Shown here: piece after piece, positions 24,312-36,181 of the stretch
How positions within the stretch are numbered: position 1 is the stretch's first letter
How the letters are laid out: each line of letters begins with the position of its first letter
Assembly: GCF_029227915.1 (NCBI RefSeq)
Contig: NC_079875.1
Location: forward strand, 25,120,001-25,184,000
From: Hydractinia symbiolongicarpus
Taxonomy: Eukaryota > Cnidaria > Hydrozoa > Anthoathecata > Hydractiniidae
Reading direction: 5' to 3'
Length of the DNA stretch: 64,000 nucleotides
The notes under the pieces: generated by a model
The model's input: only the letters and a program-made list of their open reading frames with translations
What the model was told of the DNA's origin: nothing
The model's database searches: none
Translations under genes and position numbers: made by a program

Positions 24312-25707
24312 TATACATGATCTAAAAACATAGGTAATTATAAATATATATATTATATATATATATAGAAAAGAAAAGTTATTATCTGTCATTTTAGAAA
24401 AAGAAGATGAAAAAGAGAGGATATTTTTATTTACTATCTTAAGTGGATAAATTTTGGAGAGTATTTAATGGTGAATGACCAAAATGGAATACTTGGCGGG
24501 GATTTAATTTTGCGAATGATAAATTTTATAAAATTTGGCGAGGATTTAATTTGGCGAATACAAAAAAATGTTTATTTTAACGGAATTTATTTTGGCGAAT
24601 GACACAAAGAAATGAATTTTTATGTCTTGGAATGTTTTAAAAAAAATAAGAATAAACGTATATATATATAAACACAAGTTCGTTATTTATAGGGAAAAAA
24701 CATTTTTCTTTTCTTAATTAAAAAAAACGGTATTCCAATTCCAGCTCCTTTTAGATCGTTTATTCCTTAAATATATAAATTAGTGGAAATAGTTTTTCTT
24801 ATGTGGTCCTTCTTTTATTGCCTGTAAGAATGCGCGTACATATACAGAACTTTGTAAACATTCGCTCATCTATACACAGAACTCTAGCTAGCTACGGTTT
24901 AACGCATCTATTTTGCCTAAAAACCCTAAATTTTTCCTTGTTACTTGTGGATGAATGAAAACTTGCGAAAAAATTAATACATGAGAAAATTTAGTCAGAA
25001 TAAAGCATAGCTAGCTATAGCTATACAATGGGACAACACATCCACAAAATATTTAGCTAGCTAGCTAGCTTTAAAGACAAGTTTTAATTTTTTTTATATG
25101 GATGGGTTTCTTGTATATATTGTGAAAAATTGAGAAGTCGGCTATATGAGACCTAAAATATACTTATACTCATAGGACATAGCCAGATAGACCATTAACA
25201 CACCTTAGTTTACAGAATATAATAAAAAAGAAACAATTTAAAAATGGCCGCCATTTCTTAATTCCTGAGACTGCCATACGTAGCTTACTACAATTTTCCC
25301 ATACTTCCGTTGCTTTTATTTACCAAAAAAACTTCAAAATTAAAAAATGTAAAACAACAGAATTGAAGATTCGTCTTACAACTTGCGTTTTAATGCCTTC
25401 AAATAGAAAAATAATACCATTTAATACTATTCTATACCCAACAAAGTTTGTTACTGGAAGGGTAAAATTGAAAGAGGCACTATTTCAAGACAGCTAAAAA
25501 GACATTCCACGATGTTCAACATAAGCATGTTTATATTCGATCGAAAGAAAATTTATTCGACTTTCAAATTCTAGCGCTCGTAAAACCATCAGACACGTTT
25601 AAAACACATACCAGATAAAAGTATGGTACCATGTACCAAAGATATAATACTTACGGTCCTCGACCGTTTTTAAAAACCTACGGGCCGAAAAACGCGGACG
25701 CTTTTGA

Positions 25708-25740
25708 TAAGCATTTCTTGGACCGTTTTTACCCGCCGTG
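25708..25740 (-). repeat. Right terminal inverted repeat
   Basis: The inverted counterpart of the left end, with the same outer and inner blocks. Further inside, GACCGTTTTTA occurs at 25662-25672 and again at 25721-25731, a possible subterminal transposase-binding repeat. Confidence 0.7.
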
Positions 25741-25754
25741 ATTGTAAGAATTTA

Positions 25755-25788
25755 CGTTAATGTCTTGTATTACTACAAGACATTAACG
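25755..25788. repeat. Perfect 15-bp inverted repeat, 4-nt loop
   Basis: CGTTAATGTCTTGTA, loop TTAC, then the exact reverse complement. It starts 15 bp outside the transposon's right end. It could be a terminator-like or transposon-end hairpin, or an insertion-site feature. Confidence 0.8.
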
Positions 25789-25789
25789 A

Positions 25790-27710
25790 CATTAACGATT
25801 AATTAAAGACGAAATATCCGTTAAAAAATAAAAACAATGTCATCATCAATCAAACTTCTCGTACTTATTTTTATTGTAAACTATTTTAAATGCAAATATG
25901 TTGTAAATTTGTTTCATCGAAAAGTAAGACATTTTTCACTTTTCATAAAATGCTTTGTGTAGCAATTCAAGTTACACACCACAAAACTTTATTAATCGCA
26001 TCAAAATTGGCCATCCGCAGGAAGCCAACATTCGGTGCTGGCGAAATCTTAAGGTTTCACTTTGGAGACAGAAAGTGGAAAAATTTTGACTATACTAATT
26101 TATCATTTAGTTAAGGTGCTATAGCCACTAAAAGAATAATCATGGTTGGTAAATGGTTCTCACCGCAGTACTGGCAATGGAGTATCCTGATATATTTAGA
26201 ACCATATTTCCATCAGAATGGTACTTTCCCCAGGTAAATATGATAACATGTCATACACAACACTACGAACTGCTTTTAAAATGGCATGTTAAAACAAATT
26301 GTGCGTGGCTATTTATGTGATAGTTCGAGGTATCGCTTATGGCAGGTAAAAATTTTAAGTTTTTATGTGTTTTTAACAATTCTGGAAATGTTTTAACACA
26401 TTTTTCCGTATTTAGATCAAACGAACTGGAACTGAATTGTAAAATTTTGAGGCATGCAATTGGTTACAATAAACTGCTTTCGCAAATATTTGACTAAACG
26501 TGGTATGGAAAGGTATAGTATGCGAAACCACTCATACATTTTAATAATAGAAAGGCCATGAACAGGTGGCTACTTCATGATTTATATAAAAGCTTTGAAA
26601 AAAATGTTAATGCAATTGATGGGTATTTGAAAAATTTTAGGGAAGAGTGTAGTATTAAATGAAGTATTTACACATTGTCTTATGAAAGAAAAAAATTGTC
26701 TAATGTTACCTACATTACTTTTACTTTTAGATTGCATACTTCGATTTAAAGACTACAAAGAATATCGTAAAAGTCACCTGGGGTCGATATGTTTGAAAGA
26801 TCGGGACAATTTTAAATAGACAAAGACCTAAACCTGTAATAAATACATTTTCCAAATGTACAGTTTATGCAACATGTAGAAAACTTGCATTTCAAAAATT
26901 AAAGATAGCCATTTTTCTTATAAACCCACGACGTGTTACCTAGAATTAGACATAACTCTTTTTAAAACATTTTAAATGTAGGTCTGGTAGGGCTGATTCA
27001 ATACACAAACGCGTTTTAGGAATGGGGTACCGTTTTTTTGTGAAAGTCCAGAATTTCGGCAGGAGTTTGCATTTACTGGTCAAACTGTCAAAAAAACTGC
27101 TTTTTATGAGGCTATATCTTTCAAAATATTGGGTTATATGTTGCGATACTCACCACAATTGTAGACCACAATGATATGTGAAAATCTTGTGTAAAAAGTG
27201 GGGATAACGTTAGAGTCGTTTAGAAGATATATTGCCTTGAAAATTTGCAATTTTGGCAAAATTTTCACGGAAAGTTCAAAGACCTTCCTTAATTTCGAAA
27301 ACTGAAATAAATGCTGTATATTAACACAGTGGTGGTCTGGGTAGGTGTAAAACCTTTATAGGGTGAAACCTTTGTAGGGTGAACGGTGAGGTTTTGCTGA
27401 AGCATTCCTGCTGTGTGAGGAGGTGAATGTCATTGTTGTGTGTGCAGTAAGAAAGCGATAGTACGTAGGTCATAATCCTTCATTGCGTTAATAGTTCTTT
27501 CCGTGTCAGGTATACAGTCTGCACCAAGGCGTGAATTTTTATTACCCGGTATGTGAAAGTGTTAAAAGATTGTTGGGAGAAGACCTTTGACGGAAAAGCA
27601 GTGGGTGCTACACGAGGTTGTACACCGACTTGTACCCAAAGCTAGGTCGTAGATCGCAAGTTTTGGGAATTAATCATTGCCCTACAACTGTGTCGAGAGA
27701 AGTGTACAAA
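25790..27710. other. Non-coding stretch
   Basis: No exon recognised. A short tandem AAACCTTTRTAGGGTG duplication is at 27350-27381. Confidence 0.4.
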
Positions 27711-27714
27711 TACA

Positions 27715-27795
27715 GATTTATTGTCCTTTATTGGCCCTCTGTCCTTTGCTTGCAGAGTCGTTCAATGTGGTCGCATGCTCTCGAGGCGTGGGAAT
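27715..27795 (+). pseudogene. DIRS pol fragment
   Basis: The plus frame reads LSFIGPLSFACRVVQCGRML, which aligns with LSLIGSLSFACKVAKSGRMF in the DIRS RT/RNase H region of the element at 56-60 kb. Only about 25 residues are recognisable. Confidence 0.6.
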
Positions 27796-27799
27796 TATC

Positions 27800-30700
27800 T
27801 TTACACACATCTTTTAGTGGTTTTATTATTATTTTATTTTGAAAGCCGAAAAACATCGTTCGCTATCAGCATTTGTAGCAGGCATAACATCTCCCTTTTA
27901 TGACTGAGGTTATCTAAATTTTGGAGAAATAACACCATATATCTCTCACTTTTTCTTGATTTCTTTCTTTCTTTCTTTTTTCCTCTCTTTTTTTTTAGTA
28001 GGAAAATTATCGGGGGGCTGTGCCTCCTGCCGCCGGCGGTTACGGCACTGTTAGGACGGAATAAGTTTTGACGCGAAACGATAGATTAGGTTCAAGACCC
28101 CTTTCGCAACCATATTTGACGGTTAACCGGGAAAAGCTTTGTAGTGCGATTACAGAGGTAAGGTGTATCAAGGACATCCAATTTCTACAGTGGTTTGATT
28201 TTTAAACATTAATTACAATAGAAAATTTTCTTCTAAATTTTATAACTTTATTTTTTATGTTTGATACATAAAATGGTTGTGAATTGCAGTCTGTGCAAGT
28301 GTTGTTTGCTTTTACAAAACACACACACATACACACGATTATTGATTACTCCAGTTCATGCATTTTGCTCTTGTATATTATAAATATATTTCCTAATACG
28401 TTATAAATTACTAGTTGTGTGTCACGTGGACAAGTTAGGTGTTAACTTCAGTCGAAAAAAATGAACGCAATAGCTCGTTAATTTTGCAGAGAAGTTTGAA
28501 GAGCATGGCAGAACAGCATGAAGTATTCTCATCTAACAAATAATTAGTTTGGCTCGAGACAAAAACAGACAGCCTAAGATTATACCTTCACTTTTAAAAT
28601 AATACAAAAAGTTCGTTTCGACACATTCACTTTTTGTCCCAGGCAGACACGTATTTTTAACTTGTGTAAAACCATTTTGTTACTTACTGATGTTAATTAC
28701 ATTTGTTAACGGTATAATGTTTTATATGTCATCAGAATAACCAAGAACTGTTTATTTAACACCAAAGTACTATTCAAATATCGTCATCACAGATATGGTG
28801 TACGCAAGGAGATAGTTACTTAAGAGAGTCGTTGTTGAACAGAATTTGGTAGCTGTTTAATACGTTATTAAATGGATCATATTTTTACTTTACATTAGTT
28901 TAACAACTGTGTCGTACTGTAACACTTGCACGAATTTCCAGATTGGACTGCAATCTATATCTATGTACCCATAACTCTTAATATCCTTATAAAGTGGTAA
29001 TCGTAACATTTTATACTTTCAGATACACGAATTGACACTCTGATTGGACCTTGTCACGGATATTCCATTTTTTATTTAAATATGATAGAAAATTAAAAGT
29101 TTGCAGATTAACAATTTCACAATATTACACAGGAGAAAATTATTTAAGAAACAACACATTTTGCAAACAGTAATTTCTTCTCAGCTCAAAACCTCTTAAA
29201 AAGGTAAAGCATCCATGAACGGAAAATCAATCTGTCTAATGTGGAGAAAATTTGTGTTTGAAACAAAAACAAGACGCGCGGACTGCATTTCACAGACATT
29301 CTTCGTAAATGTTGAAATCTTTTTCTTTAATGAAACTTCCTACAAAAATATAATCTTCCCGAGAGAATCGAATAAAGTATACACATAAACGTTCGGAAAA
29401 AACTCAATATATGAACTTCAAAAGAAGTAAGTTAAGCGTAACTAAACTTGGCGTTTATTCGGTACTGTAGTTTTCTGGCGACAAGAACATAATTGTCATA
29501 CATTTGTTATTGTTTGAATATCTGTGCATAATATTTAGATGTTTCAAAATTTGTTTATTCGTTGCCTGTAATATGTAGAGCTTGAAACGATAACGCAGGC
29601 AAGGATATACAAGGCTTTAAAAATTTTGCTGGCGACAGCGACACCTGCCAAAGTACTTGTAGCCGCATCGTCTCTGTTGTATAGAGCGTGAAGCAATGAT
29701 TAAGAAAATGTATAGGATCACTTTTGACAAACGATTAGAGGGATATTGGGGTTAAAGGTATTGTGCTGACGTCATCAATCCGTCTGTTCCGAAACGAAGG
29801 TATAGTACTATTTTGTTATGTGGCCTTAAATTTGCAAGTGCACTGCGAATTATTTTAGGAAAAAAATTATTTAAAAAAAAGGCGAATTTTTGCTTGGTTC
29901 GGAATTGTTAGTTGCAGACAACTTTCATAGCTAAATGGTAATTTTTTTGGTCCTATATCTTCGTTACACGCAGCTACTCCTATATATATTTATGGAAGAA
30001 GTTTCGCTATGATTATCCTTACCAACAACAATTTTATTTAATCTGAATGTTAACCTATCAGCAACAAAATTTGCACTTTGTTTCAACAATCAGAAAAATC
30101 ATGGAAGCTAGAAGAACTCAAAAAGAAAAAAATTAATGAAAGAAGCAATTCCGAAGAAAGGTTTTTATATTTATGTAAACAAGTCTTTCAAGAAAAGTTT
30201 TAGGTGAAATTACTATTTGGCGCCATAGAACCTGGTGCAAATCCATGCTGTACTGCATTTCTCCAGCGTTCAAACGTCACTATAATTCAGGTCACCTTGT
30301 AAAAAATCTGTCGAATTGCCAGGGAAATATGTCTGGAAACAATGATTATAAATGGAAACATATCCTTGCAAATATTGAAAGTGAGTTTGTGGTCTCTTTC
30401 ATACAGGTCGAACAACTGCTACTCGAGCTCCAAAAACCATCTTCACATGTTTATTTGGCTAAAAGGTGTTATTTCATATGTTAACATCAACCGCTTTCAC
30501 GCCAGATCACAAAAATTATGCAAAAATTTTGTAAAAATAAGCATCATAGATTTCCCTAAACTCAAGCCAAGCGGATGTACAATTATGCAGTGATTGAAAT
30601 ATGTTGCTGTCATATGTCACCAGTCAGGTTACAAAAACGTAGAGTATAGTTTTCGCGAGTGCACTTGGTGACAAAAAGGTTAGACTCACGAGTTTTACTA

Positions 30701-33520
30701 GTGTGTTCAGATTGTGACAAACAGCTGCATTATTTCGTAAATTTCTTTGATCACAGTCAACCATATTTTTGCCATTAAAGTCAACATTGGAAAAAATTAA
30801 AAATTTATCTGTTACTTAGACGTTTCATAAGCTTAAAGCCTGTGAAGTCAACTTTAAATTTACAATAATACAGCTCCGTTCGACTTTGAATACTTTTTAT
30901 CTCCTCCGAGCATATCCTCGAGTACTTATCAACAAAATGGTTGTAAATAAATTCAGGAAGACGGAATTAGCGCAAGTAGCTGAAAATTAAATGTTTAAGA
31001 AAAGCAGGATTATTTTGGACTATATGCATAACTGCCCCAAAATTGTATGCCTGGTTGGTTAAGCATTTGACAGCACTATACAATATGGTATTTCTGTTCT
31101 ATATCACCCGCAAGGCGCGCGCGCTAAAATTAAATTCGTCGAAAGGCTCAGTGAGAGAAAATAAATGCGCGGGACAAAAGATACGCCAAATTAACTCGCA
31201 CAAAATCTTAAAGGCACAGTTGACGTTTGAAATCTCGAATAGCCGTTATCTCAAACTTTTGCTTTGTCGAGCCATTTTTCTGGTCCCTTAAGCTCATTTT
31301 ATTACATAAACCTTTTACCTATTTTGCACGCAAATACATTCGATTTAATGAAGTTCCATTGAAGATACTTAATTAAAAACTTGGGAATTTTTTACTCCAC
31401 CTCAATTTAAAAAGGACTTCCAAAAGGATCGAACAACGTTGGCTTCACGCTCAATATTTAGACTATGCGTTAATACAAGTATAAAGCATATATTTAAAGA
31501 ACAGCCATCTTTTTTGCAAACACAATTTCCGTTACTTTGTGCTAGAACTTCATTTAACAAACCACACAAAACTCGCAACTTTTCATGACAAGACATATAT
31601 TTTACGGCAACATCAAAGATTTTTTTCGGTAACATCAAAGCAGAATTGCCTGTTACAGACATACGGAACTTGCGTATTATTATATAGATCTCTATCTTGT
31701 TTCATTGTGAGACATCATCAATGTTTGTTTACTAGTTTGTTTGCTCCCATTTTATTTTTGTTGTTTTTCTGCTTAGTTCTTTTTTATTTTGCAAATCTGT
31801 CCTAATTTTTTTCGCCGAAACTTTATCCGCCAAAACTTTTGGGGATTAATGTAGCTTTTCGTTTTATCACCTTTACGCTTGACTAATTTTTTTATTCTCT
31901 TACACAGGAATGGCTTTATTTTTTAGTATAAATATTGTATATAACCATAACCATTAACTAATGTATTTGTAGAATACTAACGGACAGTATATTGTATACA
32001 ACCAGCAAGTAATGTATATAAATAACACGTTAAAAGCATTGTTAAATTCAATTTTCAATTTCTTTATTGTTTAGTTATTCTTACTACCAATGTCAGATAA
32101 ATCAGACCAACAGAAATGTACGCACAGTTCGCGGGCTAAGTTTTATGTTTGTTTTCATCCGTATATGTTGCGAAAACCTCGTATATACCCGTTTTTTCCT
32201 CCTAAAATACGGAGTGTACAATATCTCCGTATTTAAACTCCGTATAAGTCTGTCTTTGCCACAAATATACGGAGTGCATATTCCAGAGTCAAATACGGTG
32301 TGATACGGAAGAGAAACACGGAATTAATACAGAAAATTTAAGCGCTACTTTCCTTATTATAAGTACTTGCTTTCTGATTGATGTTCATTGTATTAAGCAG
32401 AGCCGAACAAGAGACCAGAGGAAAGTAAAAGTGGACATTTTCAAAATTTATTGTTCGTGGTAGCTAGCTCAGAGTAATTGTATTATATTATACTTAGGAT
32501 GGTTGCAAATATATTGTGTTGGAAGCACATGTTGAGCTAATTGTTTTAGCATAACTTTATTGCTAGTTATGGAGAAAAAAAGAGTCATGGCACCAAAAAA
32601 AAGAAAAAGAAAGAATTTCTACATAAAAAATATTTCTGTAACAACCTACATGCACATGACCATAACGAGTATATGAAAGATCAGCTCCTAAATTACAAAT
32701 GAGCATCATTGGAATTATAAAAATGCATTAGCTTCTGTTATGAAAATGGATGTGCATTTTGCAGACTTGAGGTGAGATTTTACACATATGTACACGAAAT
32801 GTTAAAACACAAAACATGTGGCAGTTTAAACAGATCATTCCTACATTTCAAAGACGCTCTAAAATCCCAATTCTGACTCACAATATAAAACATATTTTAA
32901 GTCCAGCAGTATCGGACAAACCAAACGATATCGACAGGACGTCTAAAAAAGACAATAAAATCGATAAGTTTTACATCCTAAAACGAACTCAAAATGTCCA
33001 TTATTTGGTTTTTCAATACACCTTTCCCGAATTTATTTTCTTTGCCAAAGCTCTTTCTCAACTTCTTTAAAGAAAATGAATGTAATTTTCTAAATCCTCA
33101 CAAAAAATTCCAAAATTTTAGAAAACATGTAATTCGGGAAACTTGTATTCTTAATGATACTTAAATAGCTAGCTACCTACATTTAGTTAAACACCTTTTC
33201 TATCTGGTAAGAAAAACAAAGAGAGAAAACCGCAGCAGGTCACATTATCACACTGATGATGGATACTTTGATTCTATTGCGCGCCGTTGATGACGTATTG
33301 GCATATCGACCAGATTAGCAGTTAAATTTCTAATTCTGCTACTTTAAGAAAATAAGAAATGTGTAACAAGAAATGTACAAATAAATTGAATGTTTAATAT
33401 ATTAATTTGTTAAGAAATGTTATATATTCACAAACTGTTTTTAACAAGGACATTACAAATATTTTAAATTTTCTCTTTTAACAATAAAATATTTATATAT
33501 ACAAACCTTGCAAAGAAAAC
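27800..33520. other. Long stretch without recognised genes
   Basis: AT-rich. A GC-rich spot lies at 28011-28061. The segment 29270-29790 is a diverged relative of 7843-8115. An inverted AAATACGGAG/CTCCGTATTT hairpin lies at 32205-32234 within a cluster of ATACGGAGT words. Open frames are short and look like chance. Confidence 0.4.
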
Positions 33521-33527
33521 ATTACAA

Positions 33528-35018
33528 TTAAAGTTCTAGTTTTACAAATTCAAGACAGTGAACATTTGGTGCACGTTCGGATGGTTCGCCATATTTTCTA
33601 ATTACTTCCAATGCCATGTCACATCTTCTTATTAAGTCTGAAACCTCCTCGGTTCTCCAAGGGAGAGATCGAAATATCTTATTCCCTTCTTCGTCTTCAT
33701 CTTCATCAGACTTTGCGCACACATTAATTTTGCTCCAAACGTCCAAGTCATTATCTTCTTTTAAAACTTTATCTCTCGCATTGTATGTCTAAAATATAAA
33801 AGGATATTAACATCAAAATCAATGACCATTTTATTATGCTTTTATTTCCTTAGTCTATTTTTAACACAAAACTTTGATACTTACTCTTGTCTGGCTGTGA
33901 TGATTATTCAATTTTTTTTCTTCCATTCTCGTTTGTTTCACATCAGATGATTGTGCAAGGACATATTTTCTCTTTTGTCCTTCAAAGAGTTTGTTGATGG
34001 CTTCTAATCAAAGATTTATAAAGTTATTTAAAAGAAAACAAATTGAAAAATTGCATATATGTTTAGTGAATAATGACAAACCAGGGACAGTTTTTAAATA
34101 AATGACGCTTATATAAAGTTTTAAATGTTTAAGATCAAACTTGATTCAATATTAATTTTTATCAACTTACTACTTCGAATTCGCCGATCAAATTCACAGA
34201 GCTATCTTTCAGACCTTCTAATAGGCTGCTTATCACTTCAGTGTTGGCTTTGACTTAAAATTTAAAAAGGTTTAATTTTATTCTGACAGCTTCTTTTTAT
34301 TGAAATTTAAACAAACAAAAAATTGTTTAACATGTATGGAAATTTCAAACAGAAGTAGCTGGTTTTTATTTGCTATTAACTTCAAAATTTTAGCTACTTA
34401 CCTCGTAATGACAAAAGAAAGGATCCAAAAACAAACAGGCAGACTTACGGTTGACTAAAATTCCAGCCTCCCACCTCTTGGAATGACTGTTACAGGTCAC
34501 AAATCGTTTTCTAAAAATGGAATAACATACAATGGCGGTTACGTTAGGAGAATAAATTTTTGCGAGAATTACCAGTTGCAATTTCACAAAAAAATAATGG
34601 AGAACATCAACATAATAAGAAATAAATGTTTCTGATAACTTAACAGGAAGTGTAATTTTGCGTTTTAGTTTTGGTTGCTTCAACACAGCTACCTCATCCC
34701 TCAATTTGATTTATTTTCTCATTAAAGTTGTCTTGGAGATTGTTAAGTAGACTAAAACAGTGTAGTTACATAATTATGTATCATCCAGAAATATATAAGA
34801 TTGATTTGCTCCTTCTACCAGTAATTATGTATGTTTTAGTCTGAGAAAACTTTTAGTTGTGAGCTACACACAAATATTTGATATTGAAGTGACCAAAAAC
34901 ATACCGTAAGACGTTTCCATTATTATTTGGTGAAACCAATGATGCTGAGGATGAAAATGAATTTTTGGAAGAGTTTCTATTATTACTGTCACTTGGTGTT
35001 GATAGAAAAAGCGGTGAT
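33528..35018 (-). CDS. Unrecognised multi-exon gene, 3' part
   Basis: Five exon candidates with canonical sites on the minus strand. E1 35018-34905 (Ser/Asn-rich; donor GTATGT) joins in frame to E2 34510-34402 (RFVTCNSHSKRWEAGILVN; donor GTAAGT). E3 34253-34171 encodes ANTEVISSLLEGLKDS. E4 34003-33895 encodes EAINKLFEGQKRKYVLAQSS and joins in frame to E5 33788-33528, which has an acidic KSDEDEDEEG run and SLPWRTEEVSDLIRRCDMAL before the stop. Phases of E2-E3-E4 do not all agree: an earlier donor in E2 (AACC before GTAAGT) fits E3 or E4, but E3 to E4 is out of phase, so E3 and E4 may be alternative exons or one boundary is wrong. The 5' end was not found; a LINE lies upstream. No family recognised. 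Confidence 0.5.
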
Positions 35019-35755
35019 CTAAAAACTGTAAGAAAATACAATTTCAGATTCAAAAAAGCCATTTTAAAAAACAAACAAAAATAAATTGTATCTAGCTAGC
35101 AACCCGAGTGGTGGACATCTGTTCGAGTTGGCAGAAAATCCTTTACACCTTAAGGTGTAGTCATGGCTCTTTTACTGAAAAATGATGTTGTTGATGCCAT
35201 AACTTTTAAAAAATGCTCTGGTATAATCTTCTTCTTGTAAAATTTGAAAGGATGAAAAGACGTTAAATTTTAGCACCACGGGTCGATCTTCAAGACTGGT
35301 AAAATCAAGACCAAGTTAAAATTGCAAAAAGTGTCAGTTTAATAAGTTATTATTATAAATAAAAACAATTTCTGAAAAGGGGGGGGGGGGGCGAAACCGA
35401 TGAGGAAAATCTGTAATTTTTGTGAACAATCAAAAACTAATTTTTACTTCAGACATAAAAATGATGATTGCACTAAGTAGAATTTCAAAACTAAATACCG
35501 TCTCTCATCTTTGCGTATTATGGAAGCTATTGACAACATTCCAGCAGTGGATTGCGATGATGAACATATGGGTGGGAATGTTAATGAGACTTCTCAAACC
35601 TAAGAAAATCCGAATAATGATGATTCAGGTAACATGATTAGCTAATAGCCAGCTATATATCTGTAGAGTAAGCCGACCATAGTACCTGAACGTACACACC
35701 AGGGTGCCGACAAGCTGCCTACGAAAAAACCTGCATAGGCCCAAAAAAAGTACTA

Positions 35756-36160
35756 ATGGAATGTCACAAAGGCACAACTACAGCACTGATTAAGCAACAT
35801 GTTAAAATATCACTTGAAAAGAAACCTGATCGACTGATTATTCATGTAGGAACAAATGACTTAAATACGGAAGCTACAGAACAACAGATTGCTCAGTCGA
35901 TAGTAGACCTAGCTTCATTTGCCAACACTAATAGTACAAGCGTTGCAATTTCTAGCATTACACATCGTGAAGATAAATGGCTGAAAAAAGCTAATAAGGT
36001 GAACAGTTTAATGGAACAGATGTGTTCAGAAAGAAATATTTGCTATATCGTCAACAACAACATCAACAAAATTCATCTTAATGGTAGCAACTTACATCTG
36101 AACAAAAATGGTACTAAATTATTAACAAAAAATCTAGCTGAAGTTATAAACAAATATTGA
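35756..36160 (+). CDS. LINE ORF1, SGNH-esterase-like
   Basis: The protein contains RLIIHVGTNDL, matching the GTND block of SGNH hydrolases, and HLNKNGTKLLTKNL near the C-terminus, matching the terminal His-containing block. CR1-clade LINEs carry such esterase domains in ORF1, where they are thought to bind membranes or lipids. The N-terminal block with the nucleophilic Ser (usually GDSxxR/K) is not in this frame, so ORF1 is 5'-damaged or frameshifted. Confidence 0.65.
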   Translation: MECHKGTTTALIKQHVKISLEKKPDRLIIHVGTNDLNTEATEQQIAQSIVDLASFANTNSTSVAISSITHREDKWLKKANKVNSLMEQMCSERNICYIVNNNINKIHLNGSNLHLNKNGTKLLTKNLAEVINKY

Positions 36161-36181
36161 TATCCTTCGAGCAACACTGAG

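Larger units (their letters stand above)
20412..25740 (-). mobile_element. Two-ORF DNA transposon with CAC-starting inverted termini
   Basis: Both ends begin CACGGCGGG (20412-20420 and, inverted, 25732-25740). At the same offset, 27-33 bases from each end, both have ATGCTTA (20438-20444 and inverted 25708-25714), preceded by AA. The flanking triplet is ATT on both sides (20409-20411 and 25741-25743), a candidate 3-bp target duplication. Inside are two minus-strand ORFs and no other gene. CAC termini with a 2-4 bp duplication fit the CMC (CACTA/Mirage/Chapaev) group; Transib and RAG-like elements also start with CAC but usually make 5-bp duplications. Total length is 5329 bp. Confidence 0.65.

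Noticed and set aside
20412-25740. RAG/Transib-type element with true 12/23 recombination signals
   Set aside because: The spacer is about 15 bases at both ends, the inner block is not nonamer-like, and the flanking duplication is 3 rather than 5 bp.
30245-30593. Two overlapping plus ORFs near 30.3 kb as a gene
   Set aside because: Composition is random, no family text, and no consistent splice sites.
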